Below are positions 1 through 4,991 of a stretch of DNA of 5,959 bases, piece after piece. Positions within the stretch are counted from its first letter, which is position 1. Each line of letters starts with the position of its first letter. The position numbers and the translations under genes are program-made. The notes under the pieces were generated by a model that was given only the letters and a program-made list of their open reading frames with translations, searched no databases and was not told where the DNA came from. Location of the stretch: positions 1-5,959 of the forward strand of contig DJPK01000052.1 in NCBI GenBank assembly GCA_002438545.1, written 5' to 3'. This DNA comes from Caryophanales bacterium UBA6414. GTDB lineage: Bacteria > Bacillota_I > Bacilli_A > RF39 > UBA660.

Positions 1-3
1 AAT

Positions 4-24
4 AAAAAAAGCACTCAATAGTGC
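4..24 (-). terminator. Intrinsic terminator of the exported-protein gene
   Basis: Read on the minus strand, a perfect 5-bp stem GCACT/AGTGC with an ATTG loop is followed at once by seven T residues. It lies directly behind the TAG stop of the small exported-protein gene (stop at 25-27), so it ends that transcript. The stem is short but the T-run is strong. Termination in the opposite direction is unlikely, because no T-run follows on the plus strand. Confidence 0.85.
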
Positions 25-597
25 CTAGAATAACTTAATCATTTCTCCTAAATATCTACCTGATGGACTATTTATTGTGGAACAAGAAAATCCCATTTCT
101 TTACTTTCTCCATACTTTATACAAGCATTAAAACAAGCATCTTCACTACCATATTCCTCAATAAAAAAATCAATTTTCGCCCATTTCCACATCGGTTTAT
201 TATAGTATTCATCTTCACTCATTCCAAGTTCTTCCCAAACATTAATTTCTTTTGTTTCTTCTTGTTTAGGTTGACTAATAGCATTATTTTTAACTTGTTC
301 TTGTTGCTCTGGCACAGTTTGTTTAGGAACACTAACTTCTTGCTTATTTTCCACTTCTTCTTGTTTAATTTCTTTATCCACAATTTCTGTTGATAAATCT
401 TTTTCAGTTGAAACAATCTCGTTTTCTTCTAATTTTTCATTTTGAGTAATACTTTCAACTTCCTTTTGTTCTTCATACTCAACTTGAATTAATTTCATTT
501 CATCTTGATTTGGAATTGCTTGACCATTAAAAGCACTACCAACTCCAATTACAAGACTTATTACTACAAAAGCTATAAAAATTCGTATTAATTTCAT
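25..597 (-). CDS. Small exported or membrane-anchored Glu/Lys/Gln-rich protein, function unknown
   Basis: I do not recognise this 190-residue protein. Residues 1-5 carry positive charges and residues 6-23 are hydrophobic, so it has a signal peptide or a single N-terminal membrane anchor. I see no lipobox cysteine. Residues 31-117 are a low-complexity, Glu/Lys/Gln/Val-rich and mostly acidic stretch, probably an extended linker. Residues 118-190 look like a small folded domain, with aromatic residues at 121, 131-132, 137 and 139 and cysteines at 155, 159 and 172; the C155-x3-C159 spacing suggests a disulfide or metal site. The ATG at 597 is preceded by AAGGAG (607-612) nine bases away and by its own promoter. 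A terminator follows the stop directly, so it is a single-gene unit. It lies downstream of parB in the same direction and may be cargo or a surface protein of the same element, but that is inference. Confidence 0.8.
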   Translation of the reverse strand: MKLIRIFIAFVVISLVIGVGSAFNGQAIPNQDEMKLIQVEYEEQKEVESITQNEKLEENEIVSTEKDLSTEIVDKEIKQEEVENKQEVSVPKQTVPEQQEQVKNNAISQPKQEETKEINVWEELGMSEDEYYNKPMWKWAKIDFFIEEYGSEDACFNACIKYGESKEMGFSCSTINSPSGRYLGEMIKLF

Positions 598-624
598 TTC
601 ACATCACTCCTTTTCTTTGCACTT

Positions 625-653
625 AATGTAGCACATTCTAACTATTTTGTCAT
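625..653 (-). promoter_or_regulatory. Sigma-A-type promoter for the small exported-protein gene
   Basis: On the minus strand, ATGACA (648-653, one base off TTGACA) is followed by a 17-bp spacer and TACATT (625-630, four of six matches to TATAAT). An extended TG element lies directly upstream of the -10. Transcription would start near 618, giving a leader of about 20 bases that includes the AAGGAG site. The -35 box sits among several TACTAACT-like 8-mers, so regulation is plausible. Confidence 0.65.
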
Positions 654-696
654 ATCTACTAATTATTTCTTTTTCAGTTAGTAATAATAGTTAGTA
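636..696. repeat. Cluster of four TACTAACT-like 8-mers, two in each orientation
   Basis: TTCTAACT (636-643) and TACTAATT (657-664) lie in one orientation, 21 bp apart. Two exact copies of AGTTAGTA (676-683 and 689-696), the reverse complement, lie 13 bp apart in the other. A longer perfect 9-bp inverted repeat, CTAACTATT (638-646) and AATAGTTAG (686-694), contains the outer copies. The cluster surrounds the -35 box of the exported-protein promoter, so it could be an operator. It also lies directly behind parB, so it could belong to a partition site. AT-rich sequence makes such similarities easier by chance. Confidence 0.45.
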
Positions 697-742
697 TTTT
701 TTTAGGGGAGATTGTAAGAGGGGACTTTTTGTCAAAAATACT
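693..742. repeat. 9-bp inverted repeat enclosing two G-rich hexamers, after parB
   Basis: AGTATTTTT (693-701) and AAAAATACT (734-742) are perfect inverted copies separated by 32 bp. The intervening loop holds AGGGGA twice (704-709 and 719-724), 15 bp apart. It begins five bases beyond the parB stop. In the parB transcript it could fold as a long-armed hairpin, but no T-run follows the stem, so it does not look like a standard terminator. It may stabilise the parB mRNA 3' end or bind a protein. I see no other terminator between parB and the next promoter. Confidence 0.4.
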
Positions 743-746
743 CCCA

Positions 747-1715
747 CTATCTCTCCTGACTTTCTTTTTCTTTCTTTTTTTGCAACCACCTCCCATAAAA
801 ACTCACTGCCTTAACAACATAATCTTCCTTTTCTTCATTCGTAGTTAAATTAGTTGGGAGTACATTATTTAACTTTTCCATATTAACTTTTAGAGTTTGT
901 ACTTGATTAGGTTTTTCTTGCTCTAAAATCGTTTCCATATACTCTCTCGTAAGTCTATTATCTTTACTTAATCTTTTAAAATCTTGTGCTTGTGATAATG
1001 ATGGAGTACATACAAAACATTCCATAATATCTAAAAGTTCCTTTTGTTCTTCTTCTTTCAAATACGATATTTCAACTGCCGGTCTAAATGCCATACTTGG
1101 AGATAATTTCAAAACATCATTATCTACCATTTGAAGTATTTGAGGTATTAGTTCAGTAAGTCGTATATATCTATGTACTTGTCTAGCACTTTCGTTGTTT
1201 TCCATACCTATTATATCAACAGTTTTTAACTTGTCGCCCATTGGGCAAGAAGTTATATTTTTACCTTGATGACTTAATGCTTCCATTTTTAGTTTATAAG
1301 CAAATGCTTTCTCACTTGGTAATATCTTCTCCCTTTGCAAATTACTATCTACCATTATGATAGTTGCCTCATCATCAGTTAAATCTCTTACTATACAAGG
1401 TATTGTTTCTAGTCCTGCTAACTGACTTGCGAACTTTCTACGATGTCCTGAAATCATTTCGTATTTACCATTTTTCTTTGGTCTTACTAATGTAGGAACT
1501 AACACTCCATTTTCTGTAATACTTTCAGCCATTTGTTTCATTTCTTCGTTATTTATTACTTTAAATGGATGTTTAGGGAAGTCATCAATATCACTTAAAC
1601 TTATATTCACTACTTTTTCTTTATTTTTATCATCTCTCTGTTCTTGTGTTGAGAACAAGTCATCATCTAGCAAAATCTTTGGTAGAGGCATTTTTGTATT
1701 TCTCTTTACCACCAT
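747..1715 (-). CDS. parB: ParB-family partition protein
   Basis: A 322-residue ParB/Spo0J-family DNA-binding protein; the family binds a centromere site and, in characterised members, CTP, and works with ParA to segregate DNA. The N-terminal ParB domain spans about residues 35-130. It contains GVLVPTLVRP (70-79), the phosphate-binding box GHRR (90-93) and NLQRE (125-129, matching the family's ENxQR box). A helix-turn-helix region follows at about 173-198 (SARQVHRYIRL), then a C-terminal region ending in a Lys/Glu-rich tail. The sequence resembles ParB proteins of Tn1549-type integrative elements, from memory. I chose ATG 1715 because a GGGAGG site (1722-1727) sits six bases upstream; the in-frame TTG at 1733 would place that site inside the gene. 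The start lies 53 nt inside parA, so the two are probably translationally coupled. A long palindrome lies within this gene. Confidence 0.93.
   Translation of the reverse strand: MVVKRNTKMPLPKILLDDDLFSTQEQRDDKNKEKVVNISLSDIDDFPKHPFKVINNEEMKQMAESITENGVLVPTLVRPKKNGKYEMISGHRRKFASQLAGLETIPCIVRDLTDDEATIIMVDSNLQREKILPSEKAFAYKLKMEALSHQGKNITSCPMGDKLKTVDIIGMENNESARQVHRYIRLTELIPQILQMVDNDVLKLSPSMAFRPAVEISYLKEEEQKELLDIMECFVCTPSLSQAQDFKRLSKDNRLTREYMETILEQEKPNQVQTLKVNMEKLNNVLPTNLTTNEEKEDYVVKAVSFYGRWLQKKKEKESQER
1227..1255. repeat. 29-bp near-perfect palindrome inside parB, candidate parS-like site
   Basis: The halves TAACTTGTCGCCCA (1227-1240) and TGGGCAAGAAGTTA (1242-1255) are inverted copies around T1241, with 12 of 14 positions pairing; the mismatches are pairs 1233/1249 and 1235/1247. 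The core GCCCA-T-TGGGC is strikingly GC-rich for its surroundings. It covers parB codons for about residues 154-163 (ITSCPMGDKL), between the N-terminal domain and the helix-turn-helix. Characterised parS sites are palindromes, and one in Bacillus subtilis lies within spo0J, so a centromere role is plausible. It does not match the TGTTTCACGTGAAACA chromosomal consensus. It could instead be a chance result of a conserved protein segment. Confidence 0.5.
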
Positions 1716-2493
1716 CCAACACCTCCCTTGCAAATAATGAATACGACTCTGCTACTTTACTACTCTTATCATACGAGAATATACTTTCCCCACAGGATGT
1801 TGACTTGGCAACATTAACTGCCATAGGTATTTGAGTGTTGTAAATCTTAACTTTACTCCCATAATTTTCTTGTAATTCCAGTCTTACCTGACTAGGTAAA
1901 GTAGTTCTTTTATCTACTAATGTCAATAATACTCCATCTACCATTAAGTTAGGGTTTATCTGCTTTCGCACTCTTGAAATTGTTTGTAAAAACTGTCCCA
2001 TACCTTTGGCTGCTAAAAACTGTGTTTGAACCGGAATAATTACTTTATCGGCACATGCTAGTGCATTTATTGTTATCATTCCTAAACTAGGCATACAGTC
2101 TATTAAAATATAATCATACTTATCTTTATATTTAGATAATGTATTTCTCATAACACTTTCTCTACTCATTACATTAACAAGTCCTACCTCTAATTGTGAT
2201 AAGTCTAAATTAGATGGTATTAAATCAACATTTTCATTATGATGTAATATTACACTATCAACATTTATGTTGTCATCTCTAATAGTGGCACTCATCACAT
2301 CTGCTAATGTAGTTTCTATTTGATCTAAATCAGTCCATCCCATACAAGTGGTTAAATCTCCCTGTGGATCGGCGTCTACCAATAGAACTTTATTCCCTTC
2401 TTTTGCTAATGCTACGCCCAAATTAAAAGTGGTAGTTGTTTTTCCAACTCCACCTTTTTGGTTAGCAATAGCATATATCTTACAATTATCCAC
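1663..2493 (-). CDS. parA: ParA-family partition ATPase (small, no N-terminal HTH)
   Basis: A 276-residue deviant-Walker P-loop ATPase of the ParA/Soj/MinD group. It would bind DNA non-specifically in its ATP form and be released by ParB, moving the replicon or element to daughter cells. The deviant Walker A motif KGGVGKTT is at residues 13-20, with the signature lysine at 13 and the catalytic-type lysine at 18. DADPQGD (40-46) is the switch I region, IDCMPSLG (131-138) is Walker B, and IIPVQTQFLAAKG (152-164) is a conserved core strand. The motif lies within 20 residues of the start, so there is no autoregulatory HTH domain of the large type Ia proteins. The start is GTG at 2493, supported by GAAAGGAG (2501-2508) seven bases upstream. 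The last 17 codons overlap parB. Closest relatives by memory are ParA proteins of Tn1549-like elements and plasmids. The leader carries a terminator hairpin. Confidence 0.95.
   Translation of the reverse strand: MDNCKIYAIANQKGGVGKTTTTFNLGVALAKEGNKVLLVDADPQGDLTTCMGWTDLDQIETTLADVMSATIRDDNINVDSVILHHNENVDLIPSNLDLSQLEVGLVNVMSRESVMRNTLSKYKDKYDYILIDCMPSLGMITINALACADKVIIPVQTQFLAAKGMGQFLQTISRVRKQINPNLMVDGVLLTLVDKRTTLPSQVRLELQENYGSKVKIYNTQIPMAVNVAKSTSCGESIFSYDKSSKVAESYSLFAREVLDGGKEKYKNASTKDFAR
1721..1729 (-). promoter_or_regulatory. parB ribosome binding site inside parA
   Basis: On the minus strand, AAGGGAGGT lies six bases before the ATG at 1715. It is built from parA codons near the end of that gene (A-R-E-V). 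It fixes the parB start and argues against the TTG 18 nt further upstream. Ribosomes finishing parA pass through the parB start region, which favours coupled translation. Confidence 0.85.
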
Positions 2494-2533
2494 TTTTTCT
2501 CTCCTTTCTTATTATTTCTTTGTAAAAGTCAAT

Positions 2534-2570
2534 AAAAAAAGAGCAAATTTTTTCAAAAATATTTAGCTCT
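2534..2570 (-). terminator. Terminator hairpin in the parA leader, possible attenuator
   Basis: On the minus strand, AGAGC (2566-2570) pairs with GCTCT (2540-2544). The stem continues as AAAT/ATTT plus an inner A/T helix, broken by one bulge (2565) and one mismatch (2549/2560). Seven T residues follow (2534-2540). It stands about 40 bp before the parA GTG, behind a TATAAT box, and no coding sequence lies between. It may simply stop upstream readthrough, or it may set the level of parAB expression. An alternative 7-bp A/T hairpin (AAATATT with AATATTT, about 2558-2578) would use part of the terminator's 5' arm and could act as an antiterminator; this is inference. Confidence 0.7.
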
Positions 2571-2590
2571 AATATTTCTAAAATGCTCGT

Positions 2591-2596
2591 ATTATA
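2591..2596 (-). promoter_or_regulatory. Candidate -10 box of the parAB leader promoter
   Basis: A perfect TATAAT occurs on the minus strand in the intergenic region before parA. At 17-bp spacing the -35 position reads TACAAT (2614-2619), which is poor, so the promoter would be weak or activator-dependent. A transcript from here would begin near 2584 and reach the leader terminator after about 50 nt. I see no better promoter between the terminator and parA: TTGACT at 2527-2532 lacks a well-spaced -10. Confidence 0.4.
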
Positions 2597-2661
2597 TGAC
2601 TTCAACGCCTATTATTGTATGCACCTGTTTTATGATGATTAACCATATCCCGTTATCTATT

Positions 2662-2694
2662 AAAAAAGAAGAGAGCCACAAACTTTCTTCTTTT
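2662..2694 (-). terminator. Probable terminator of the COG1373 ATPase gene
   Basis: On the minus strand, AAAAGAAGA (2686-2694) pairs with TCTTCTTTT (2664-2672), nine base pairs, around a loop of about 13 bases that can form two further pairs. The 5' arm overlaps the TAA stop of the ATPase gene. Only a short T-rich stretch (six T, then A) follows and the stem is A/T-rich, so termination may be leaky. That would let the ATPase transcript reach the parA leader terminator. Confidence 0.5.
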
Positions 2695-3967
2695 AATTTT
2701 TTAAACATCCAATAGGCACAACGTACACTCCGTCTTCTCTTTGATAAGCATATTTACCAGTAGCAGTTAATACCATTAAAAATGATGGTCTATTCATCTT
2801 ATCAGTATCTATTTTATTGCTCATTTTTACCAAGTTAACAGCACCTTCATTAATTAATTTATCTCCACCCAATTTAATTTCAATCAAACCATAAGACCCG
2901 TTTCTTAAATGTATTACTGCATCACACTCTAAATCAGAAGCATCTCTATAATGATAAACACTTCCATTAATGCTCTCTGCATATACTCTTAAATCTCGAA
3001 CACATAAAGTTTCAAATACTAAGCCAAAAGTATTTAAATCATTTATTAAATCATTTGGCCCTAAACCTAATGATGCCACAGCAATCGATGGATCAACAAA
3101 ATATCTTGTTTCTGAAGTTCTCATTGCTGTTTTGCTTCTTAAATTGGGATTCCAAGCTGGCGACTCTTCAACTACAAATATCTTTTTCAAAGCATTAACA
3201 TATGAAAATACTGTATCGGTATCAAGTGAAAATGAATCATTATTTATCATATCATTTCTAAGTGTTTCGTTAGATGCTTGACTACCAATATTTCTAGCAT
3301 AACTTTTCATCAAGTTCTTAGCACGCTCTGGATTTCTATTCACATTATCAACTCTAGAAATATCCGAATTAACGACAGCATCAAAATAATCGTATGCTTG
3401 TTCTAAAGCAATGTCCTTATCCATAAAAATACTTCTAGGCCAACCACCTCTACAACACAAATAAGCAACATCCTCTAAAGATAGCTCACTAATACCACTA
3501 ATCTTTGATGAACCACTAAATAAATCTGCCAAACTAACTGAACCATTTGATTCTTCTGACTCATATAATGACATTGGTCGCATTATTAACCAAGCAAACC
3601 TACCAGTACCCGTATGAACAACTTCATTCATATTAGCAGGTACCGCCGAACCAGTCAAAATAAATTGTCCCTCTTCACCGCGATGATCAACTTCAAATCT
3701 AACAGCATCCCATAATTTAGGCGCTATTTGCCACTCATCAATTAACCTTGGTGTAGCACCAGTCAATAACAAATTAGGATCTAAATCAACTAAACTTACA
3801 TTCTGTTCTTTATCTTCCGGATTAGACATATATAATATACTACCAGAAATTTGTTCTGCTGTTGTTGTTTTCCCACACCATTTAGGACCCTGAATTAATA
3901 CAGCGCCTTTACCTTTCAATTTTCTTTTAAGTAATTCATCAGCAATTCTTTTCTTATATTCTTTCAT
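2693..3967 (-). CDS. COG1373-type ATPase with DUF4143 domain
   Basis: A 424-residue cytoplasmic protein of the widespread COG1373 family (AAA_14 plus DUF4143), whose biological role is not settled. The AAA+ part covers about residues 18-135. It has Walker A GPKWCGKTT (27-35), the Walker B-like LIDEWQ (75-80), a sensor-like LTGSAVP (104-110), and GRFAWLIMRPMSLYE (122-136) with an arginine in the usual family position. Residues 225-270 resemble the family's winged-helix segment. The C-terminal part carries a PD-(D/E)XK-like set: E319 in VFET, D349 in LECD, and E363-x-K365 in LIEIKLGG. All look intact, so a nuclease-like fold is retained, although activity is unproven. The length is normal. ATG 3967 has AGGAGGG six bases upstream and a near-consensus promoter with three direct repeats behind it. 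It is a single-gene unit between a terminator-closed operon and the parAB module, and could be a defence, toxin-like or element-maintenance gene. Confidence 0.93.
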   Translation of the reverse strand: MKEYKKRIADELLKRKLKGKGAVLIQGPKWCGKTTTAEQISGSILYMSNPEDKEQNVSLVDLDPNLLLTGATPRLIDEWQIAPKLWDAVRFEVDHRGEEGQFILTGSAVPANMNEVVHTGTGRFAWLIMRPMSLYESEESNGSVSLADLFSGSSKISGISELSLEDVAYLCCRGGWPRSIFMDKDIALEQAYDYFDAVVNSDISRVDNVNRNPERAKNLMKSYARNIGSQASNETLRNDMINNDSFSLDTDTVFSYVNALKKIFVVEESPAWNPNLRSKTAMRTSETRYFVDPSIAVASLGLGPNDLINDLNTFGLVFETLCVRDLRVYAESINGSVYHYRDASDLECDAVIHLRNGSYGLIEIKLGGDKLINEGAVNLVKMSNKIDTDKMNRPSFLMVLTATGKYAYQREDGVYVVPIGCLKN

Positions 3968-3987
3968 AGAAATCCCTCCTAAACAAA

Positions 3988-4016
3988 ATTATAGCATTTA
4001 TTTTACCCTTAATCAA
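3988..4016 (-). promoter_or_regulatory. Strong sigma-A promoter of the COG1373 ATPase gene
   Basis: On the minus strand, TTGATT (4011-4016), an exact 17-bp spacer and a perfect TATAAT (3988-3993) with an extended TGC directly upstream form a near-consensus promoter. Transcription should begin near 3981, almost at the AGGAGGG ribosome binding site (3974-3980), so the leader is only about 15 bases long. With so short a leader, control must act mainly at initiation. The 23-bp-period repeats start seven bases upstream of the -35 box. Confidence 0.85.
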
Positions 4017-4022
4017 CATAAA

Positions 4023-4091
4023 TTCGGTTATTTGCAGATGTTCTGTTCGGTTATTTGTAGATTTTTCGTTCGGTTGTTTGTAAAAAGAAAG
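4023..4091. repeat. Three direct repeats, 23-bp period, upstream of the ATPase promoter
   Basis: The core TTCGGTTATTTG starts at 4023 and 4046, and a variant TTCGGTTGTTTG starts at 4069, giving an exact 23-bp period. The first two units match at 19 of 23 positions; the third keeps 11 of the 12 core bases and then diverges into the neighbouring terminator. The period is close to two helical turns, so bound proteins would lie on one face of the DNA. The period is not a multiple of three and no gene covers the array, so it is not a coding repeat. The position just upstream of the -35 box suits an operator or activator array; an iteron or recombination site is an alternative. Confidence 0.85.
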
Positions 4092-4112
4092 ACTTCGTCC
4101 TAAAACGAAGCC
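4082..4112 (-). terminator. Intrinsic terminator of the P-type ATPase / WG-repeat operon
   Basis: On the minus strand, GGCTTCGT (4105-4112) pairs with ACGAAGTC (4091-4098) through eight pairs, one a G-T wobble, around a TTTAGG loop. TTTCTTTTT follows. It begins seven bases past the stop of the WG-repeat gene. Its T-run overlaps the tail of the third 23-bp repeat, so the operon end and the ATPase control region are packed together. Confidence 0.88.
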
Positions 4113-4118
4113 CCTTTA

Positions 4119-4991
4119 TTATACTAATTTTTTACTTATTAAATCATACTTATAAGTAATACCCTCACTATCACTACTAAGTACATCAAATGACATAACA
4201 TTATTTTCAAAACGAATATTTAAAGTATCTATATTATTAGTATCTGAATAATCTAAATGACCATCTATTATCATTATTAAATTAGATTCTAGCTTATTAT
4301 TAACTATATCTATCTTATTATCTTTATCAATAACTAAATAATTACTATCATCCACCTTAGAAATATATAAATAATCACTACCTATTACTTCTTTACTAAG
4401 TGATAATAAACTATATTTATTGTCTTTCTCTATAATAACATTTTCTCCATTAACTTCAACATATTGATATTCTATATCTAAATAATTATTAAAATCACTA
4501 TCTAATAACCCATATAAACTATTATTACTAACCTTTAACATATTATTTTCCAAAGCTATATTATCATAAATATTATTAACTACTACACTACCTTGATTAT
4601 CAATAATACCAGCTTTATTATTACCTCTTATTATAAAATAAGTATTACCATTATAAAATAAATATTTATACCAATCATAACTATCACTAACTACTTTATC
4701 ATTCTTATAATCATATACCAAATACTTACCATTATCATTAATAATAACTGTATCATCATCATAATTAACTATATATGGACTATCTTTCTTATAAGTATAG
4801 CGACTATAATAACTACCTACCTTCGTTGTAGAAGTACATAACTTATTATCACAATCATAAAAATATAAATATTTATTAGTATCTAAGCTCTCCCATTTAA
4901 CCTTATATTCAATAACTAAATATAATATTAAACCTAAAATAATATATATACCTAAAACCCACACTAACTTCCACCAATTTATCTTTTTCAT
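4119..4991 (-). CDS. Membrane-anchored WG-repeat-like protein
   Basis: A 290-residue protein with a short basic start, one membrane helix at about residues 9-28, and a large segment after it that is probably extracytoplasmic. The outer part holds about five degenerate WG-type beta repeats of some 33 residues, starting near 88, 125, 158, 191 and 225. The clearest is NKAGIIDNQGSVVV (125-138), which follows the family pattern of a Gly-Leu/Ile-Ile-Asp strand then a D-x-x-G turn; the next is SLYGLLDSDF (158-167). Two cysteines (47 and 52) lie before the repeats. Such repeats are usually binding scaffolds; I infer no enzyme activity. The ATG at 4991 overlaps the ATPase stop as ATGA and is preceded by GGAGGT (4997-5002) five bases upstream, so the two are translationally coupled. 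Base composition is extremely AT-rich, with many Asn, Tyr, Ile, Lys and Asp codons. Confidence 0.82.
   Translation of the reverse strand: MKKINWWKLVWVLGIYIILGLILYLVIEYKVKWESLDTNKYLYFYDCDNKLCTSTTKVGSYYSRYTYKKDSPYIVNYDDDTVIINDNGKYLVYDYKNDKVVSDSYDWYKYLFYNGNTYFIIRGNNKAGIIDNQGSVVVNNIYDNIALENNMLKVSNNSLYGLLDSDFNNYLDIEYQYVEVNGENVIIEKDNKYSLLSLSKEVIGSDYLYISKVDDSNYLVIDKDNKIDIVNNKLESNLIMIIDGHLDYSDTNNIDTLNIRFENNVMSFDVLSSDSEGITYKYDLISKKLV

Noticed and set aside
219..416. Lys-rich alternative frame within the exported-protein gene
   Set aside because: The Lys/Gln/Leu-rich product is what a frame shift of an E/K/Q-rich A-rich gene yields; no start signal supports it.
731..746. Hairpin directly after parB as an intrinsic terminator
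   Set aside because: TTTTT-GAC-AAAAA can fold on the minus strand, but the sequence after it is C-rich (TCCCCTC) with no T-run.
1646..1834. Plus-strand open frame across the parA/parB junction
   Set aside because: It lies wholly antisense to two clear genes, has no ribosome binding site of note and no recognisable domain.
2348..2566. Plus-strand open frame antisense to the start of parA
   Set aside because: It is the mirror of the P-loop region of parA, and its end runs through the leader terminator. There is no independent support.
2602..2646. A 14-codon open frame on the minus strand (MVNHHKTGAYNNRR) before the parA leader terminator, as a possible leader peptide
   Set aside because: It has no convincing ribosome binding site, lies upstream of the TATAAT box rather than in the predicted transcript, and a stop lies three codons before its ATG. 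A remnant gene end or chance is as likely.
2970..3281. Plus-strand open frame antisense to the COG1373 ATPase gene
   Set aside because: It is fully inside a well-supported gene in the opposite strand and has no recognisable domain.
4023..4091. CRISPR array interpretation of the three repeats
   Set aside because: The conserved core is only 12 bp, the intervening parts are about 11 bp and partly conserved, and no cas gene is present. An operator-like array fits better.
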